A stretch of 46,880 nucleotides of DNA from Nocardiopsis endophytica (lineage in GTDB: Bacteria > Actinomycetota > Actinomycetes > Streptosporangiales > Streptosporangiaceae), in assembly GCF_027706725.1 (NCBI RefSeq), contig NZ_JAQFWQ010000051.1, positions 1 through 46,880 of the forward strand. The letters are read 5' to 3'. The notes beneath the pieces were generated by a model. It had not been told where the DNA came from. It saw only the letters and a list, made by a program, of their open reading frames with translations, and ran no database searches. Positions 44,164-46,880 of this stretch are shown piece after piece. The position numbers and the translations under genes are program-made. How positions within the stretch are numbered: the first letter of the stretch is position 1; every line of letters starts with the position of its first letter.

Positions 44164-46530
44164 GTGTCCTCCTCTGAGCTACTCGAAGGTCTGAACGCGC
44201 CGCAGCGGGAAGCCGTCACGCACTCCGGATCGCCGCTGCTCATCGTCGCGGGCGCCGGATCGGGCAAGACCCGCGTCCTCACCCACCGCATCGCCCACCT
44301 GCTCTCCGAGCGCGGTGTGCGGCCGGGCGAGGTCCTCGCGATCACCTTCACCAACAAGGCCGCCGCCGAGATGAAGGAGCGCATCGAGGGCCTGCTCGGC
44401 TCCCGCGTCGCCCGCACCATGTGGGTGATGACCTTCCACTCCGCCTGCGTGCGCATCCTGCGCCGCGAGGCCGCGCGGCTGGGCTACCCGAGCAGCTTCA
44501 CCATCTACGACTCGGCGGACTCCAAGCGCCTGATGCAGCTCGTCTGCAAGGAGCTGGACCTGGACCCCAAGCGGTTCCCGCCCAAGTCGTTCTCCGCCCA
44601 GGTGTCCAACCTGAAGAACGAGCTCGTCGACTACGACACCTTCGCCGAGCAGGCGCAGAGCGAGCAGGAGAAGAAGCTCGCCGAGGCCTACGCCCTGTAC
44701 CAGCGGCGGCTGCACGAGGCCGGGGCGATGGACTTCGACGACCTGATCATGGTCACGGTCAACCTGCTGCAGATGTTCCCCGACGTCGCCGAGCACTACC
44801 GCAGGCGGTTCCGGCACGTCCTGGTCGACGAGTACCAGGACACCAACCACGCCCAGTACGCGCTCATCCGCGAACTCGTCGGGGAGGACGGGCAGGAGGG
44901 CGGGGCGCCGGCCGCGGTGCCGCCGCCGGAGCTGTGCGTGGTCGGCGACGCCGACCAGTCGATCTACGCCTTCCGCGGCGCGACCATCCGCAACATCCTG
45001 GAGTTCGAGCGGGACTACCCGTCGGCGCGGACCATCCTGCTGGAGCAGAACTACCGGTCGACGCAGAACATCCTGAACGCGGCCAACGCGCTGATCGAGC
45101 GGAACGACGGCCGTCCGGAGAAGAACCTCTGGTCCGAGCAGGGCGTCGGCCCGACCATCACGGGTTACGTGGCCGACAACGAGCACGACGAGGCGGCGTT
45201 CGTCGTCGGGGAGATCGACCGCCTCACCGACGAGGGGAAGGCGACCCCGTCCGAGGTCGCGGTCTTCTACCGGACCAACGCGCAGTCGCGCGTCTTCGAG
45301 GACGTGTTCATCCGGACCGGGCTGCCGTACAAGATCGTCGGCGGGGTGCGCTTCTACGAGCGCAAGGAGATCCGGGACATCCTGGCCTACCTGCGGGTGC
45401 TGGCCAACCCCGAGGACACCGTGAGCCTGCGGCGCATCCTGAACGTCCCCAAGCGCGGCATCGGCGACCGCGCGGAGGAGGCGGTGGAGCTGTTCGCCGC
45501 GCGGGAGCGCACGTCGTTCGCGCAGGCGCTGCGCCGGGCCGACGAGGCCCCCGGGCTGGCGACGCGGTCCCTCAAGGCGATCAAGGAGTTCAACGCGCTC
45601 CTGGAGGACCTGGAGGAGTACGCGCGGGACGCGTCCCCGTCCGAGATCGTCGAGGCGGTGCTGCAGCGGACCGGGTATCTGTCGGAGCTGACCGAGTCGA
45701 AGGACATCCAGGACGAGAGCCGGGTGGAGAACCTGGAGGAGTTCGTCGACGTCGCGCGCGAGTTCGAGAACACCTTCTCCGGGCCGCTGTACCCGGAGGA
45801 CACCGAGCCTGAAGGCGCCGGGGGCGAAGGAGCCGGGCCCGAGGGCGCCGAGGACGCCGGGGGGGCCGGGGGGTCCGCCGACGGGGAGGGGCCCGGGGAA
45901 CCGGGCGACGCCGGGGACGTCCCGGAACCGACGCTCGTGGACTTCCTGGAGCAGATCTCCCTGGTGGCCGATACCGACCAGATCCCGGACACCGAGGACG
46001 GCGGCGGGGTGGTCACCCTGATGACGCTGCACTCCGCCAAGGGGCTCGAATTCCCGGTGGTGTTCCTGACGGGCATGGAGGACGGGGTGTTCCCGCACAT
46101 GCGCACGCTGGGGGACAAGAACGAGCTGGAGGAGGAGCGGCGGCTCGCGTACGTGGGAATCACGCGCGCGCAGGAGCGGCTGTACGTCAGCCGGGCCGCC
46201 GTGCGGAGCGCCTGGGGGTCGCCGTCGTACAACCCGCCGTCGCGGTTCCTCGACGAGGTCCCCAAGGAGCTGCTGGACTGGCGGCGGTCGGAGTCGTCGT
46301 TCTCCAGCCTGGGGTCCCCGAGGCCGCGCAGGGAACCGTCGGCGCGCAAGCCGTCGAAGGACGTCCCCACGCTGAGCCCGGGGGACAAGGTCACGCACGA
46401 CAAGTTCGGCATGGGCACCGTGATGCTGGTCGACGGCGCCGGCGACCGGACGAAGGCGCGCATCGACTTCGGGGCGGACATCGGGGAGAAGGACTTCGTC
46501 GTCAAGTTCGCGCCCATCGAGAAGATCTGA
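44164..46530 (+). CDS. pcrA: ATP-dependent DNA helicase PcrA (UvrD family)
   Basis: A 788-residue superfamily 1 3'-5' helicase used in repair and replication-fork clearance. It has the Q motif LNAPQREAV, Walker A AGAGSGKT (29-36), Walker B VLVDEYQDTNHAQY, motif III GDADQSIYAFRGA, motif IV EQNYRSTQNILNAAN and motif V VTLMTLHSAKGLEFPVVF. The C-terminal Tudor-like domain (GDKVTHDKFGMGTVMLVDGAG... VVKFAPI) is the RNA-polymerase-interacting element of PcrA/UvrD. An acidic Gly/Glu/Ala-rich insert of about 40 residues around 545-585 is not in most homologues. Confidence 0.95.
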   Translation: MSSSELLEGLNAPQREAVTHSGSPLLIVAGAGSGKTRVLTHRIAHLLSERGVRPGEVLAITFTNKAAAEMKERIEGLLGSRVARTMWVMTFHSACVRILRREAARLGYPSSFTIYDSADSKRLMQLVCKELDLDPKRFPPKSFSAQVSNLKNELVDYDTFAEQAQSEQEKKLAEAYALYQRRLHEAGAMDFDDLIMVTVNLLQMFPDVAEHYRRRFRHVLVDEYQDTNHAQYALIRELVGEDGQEGGAPAAVPPPELCVVGDADQSIYAFRGATIRNILEFERDYPSARTILLEQNYRSTQNILNAANALIERNDGRPEKNLWSEQGVGPTITGYVADNEHDEAAFVVGEIDRLTDEGKATPSEVAVFYRTNAQSRVFEDVFIRTGLPYKIVGGVRFYERKEIRDILAYLRVLANPEDTVSLRRILNVPKRGIGDRAEEAVELFAARERTSFAQALRRADEAPGLATRSLKAIKEFNALLEDLEEYARDASPSEIVEAVLQRTGYLSELTESKDIQDESRVENLEEFVDVAREFENTFSGPLYPEDTEPEGAGGEGAGPEGAEDAGGAGGSADGEGPGEPGDAGDVPEPTLVDFLEQISLVADTDQIPDTEDGGGVVTLMTLHSAKGLEFPVVFLTGMEDGVFPHMRTLGDKNELEEERRLAYVGITRAQERLYVSRAAVRSAWGSPSYNPPSRFLDEVPKELLDWRRSESSFSSLGSPRPRREPSARKPSKDVPTLSPGDKVTHDKFGMGTVMLVDGAGDRTKARIDFGADIGEKDFVVKFAPIEKI

Positions 46531-46556
46531 GCGTACGAAGCACCCTCGGAAGCCTG

Positions 46557-46880
46557 TAATCTAGAGACATCGGCACGGACGACGCGGTGCGAACCGCGAC
46601 CGGGCCGGACCCACACTCCAGCGGATGGCACGAGCACTCGTGCGGCCGGGGTAGGGTGGGAACCACTCCGGAACGACCACAGGTCATTGACAGGTGGAAG
46701 ATCCTGAGTAAGATAGAAGGGTTGGCCTTCGATCGGACCTTCTGGTAAGGTTCTGAACGAGGGCGACGCCCTGAAAAAGCGGAAAGCCGCCTCTAGCGGA
46801 AAAGCGATACGGTTCGAAGAAGCCGGGGCTTGTACGGGATGAGCGGTTGTTTCTTGAGAACTCAACAGCGCGTGTTTGTT
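46557..46880 (+). other. rRNA operon promoter/leader region (16S gene outside the window)
   Basis: After pcrA there is no gene but several promoter-like boxes: TAATCT at 46557, TAGGGT near 46652 and the strong pair at 46687-46714. The segment then carries small hairpin-forming A/G-rich leader sequence and ends with TTTCTTGAGAACTCAACAG (from about 46850), the antitermination/processing motif typically found shortly before 16S rRNA in actinobacteria. Confidence 0.75.
46687..46714 (+). promoter_or_regulatory. Strong promoter, probably rrn
   Basis: -35 TTGACA (46687-46692), 16-bp spacer, -10 TAAGAT (46709-46714), the best consensus match in the window, in AT-richer sequence just upstream of the rRNA leader motif. 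Confidence 0.8.

Noticed and set aside
46557-46880. 16S rRNA gene or a tRNA at the right edge
   Set aside because: Only leader sequence is present; no conserved 16S start sequence or cloverleaf can be seen before the window ends.

Overview
The window is very GC-rich, densely packed actinobacterial chromosome. Gene order and style suggest a Streptosporangiales/Nocardiopsis-like organism, though no taxon marker is complete here. The left half, alr-tsaE-tsaB-rimI-tsaD ... groES-groEL-sigma-guaB-guaB3, has the same gene order as the Mycobacterium tuberculosis Rv3423c-Rv3410c block. It is interrupted by a coiled-coil repeat protein and a THUMP-like methyltransferase, and it lacks the WhiB gene that usually sits between groEL1 and the sigma factor.

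Layout. 1-1158 is non-coding and carries short inverted and direct repeats. 1159-3977 holds a divergent NUDIX hydrolase and a PrsW-type membrane protease. 4510-8368 is alanine racemase plus the t6A tRNA-modification genes tsaE/tsaB/tsaD with rimI, ending in a strong terminator. 8477-12196 (minus) holds a 686-residue coiled-coil protein built on 22-residue repeats, a doubtful small ORF and an RNA methyltransferase-like gene. 12221-14424 is CIRCE-controlled groES-groEL with a His-rich GroEL1-type tail. 14553-18005 is a SigD/ShbA-like sigma factor, guaB and guaB3. 18140-22171 is glpD and a large glycosyltransferase-like protein. 22374-22673 is a tiny histidine-rich metal-binding protein between two palindromic elements. 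22823-27984 is a quinone oxidoreductase diverging from a two-gene RNA-repair cassette, hen1-pnkp. 28073-32390 is galE, a succinate-semialdehyde dehydrogenase and guaA. 32442-34322 is a membrane receptor with a degenerate kinase domain. 34523-39073 (minus) is a four-gene coxS-L-M-G molybdo-flavo-iron-sulfur hydroxylase operon of form II type, with every junction overlapping by 4 nt. 39189-42940 is an envelope-stress module: a small membrane protein and a PspC/LiaF-like protein diverging from a PspC-histidine kinase and its LuxR-type regulator. 43046-46530 is a nucleoside hydrolase diverging from pcrA. The last 320 bases are an rRNA-operon promoter and leader; 16S lies beyond the window.

The most distinctive findings are a family of intergenic palindromes whose ends are conserved while their inner arms vary but still pair (five occurrences); the Hen1-Pnkp RNA end-healing/sealing pair; the 22-mer coiled-coil protein; a pseudokinase receptor lacking the usual catalytic residues; and a duplicated His-rich protein whose stop codon lies in a long nested hairpin shared with the convergent neighbour. 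Many genes start 6-9 nt after a TANNNT hexamer, suggesting frequent leaderless transcription. No CRISPR array, transposase, prophage or tRNA gene was seen.
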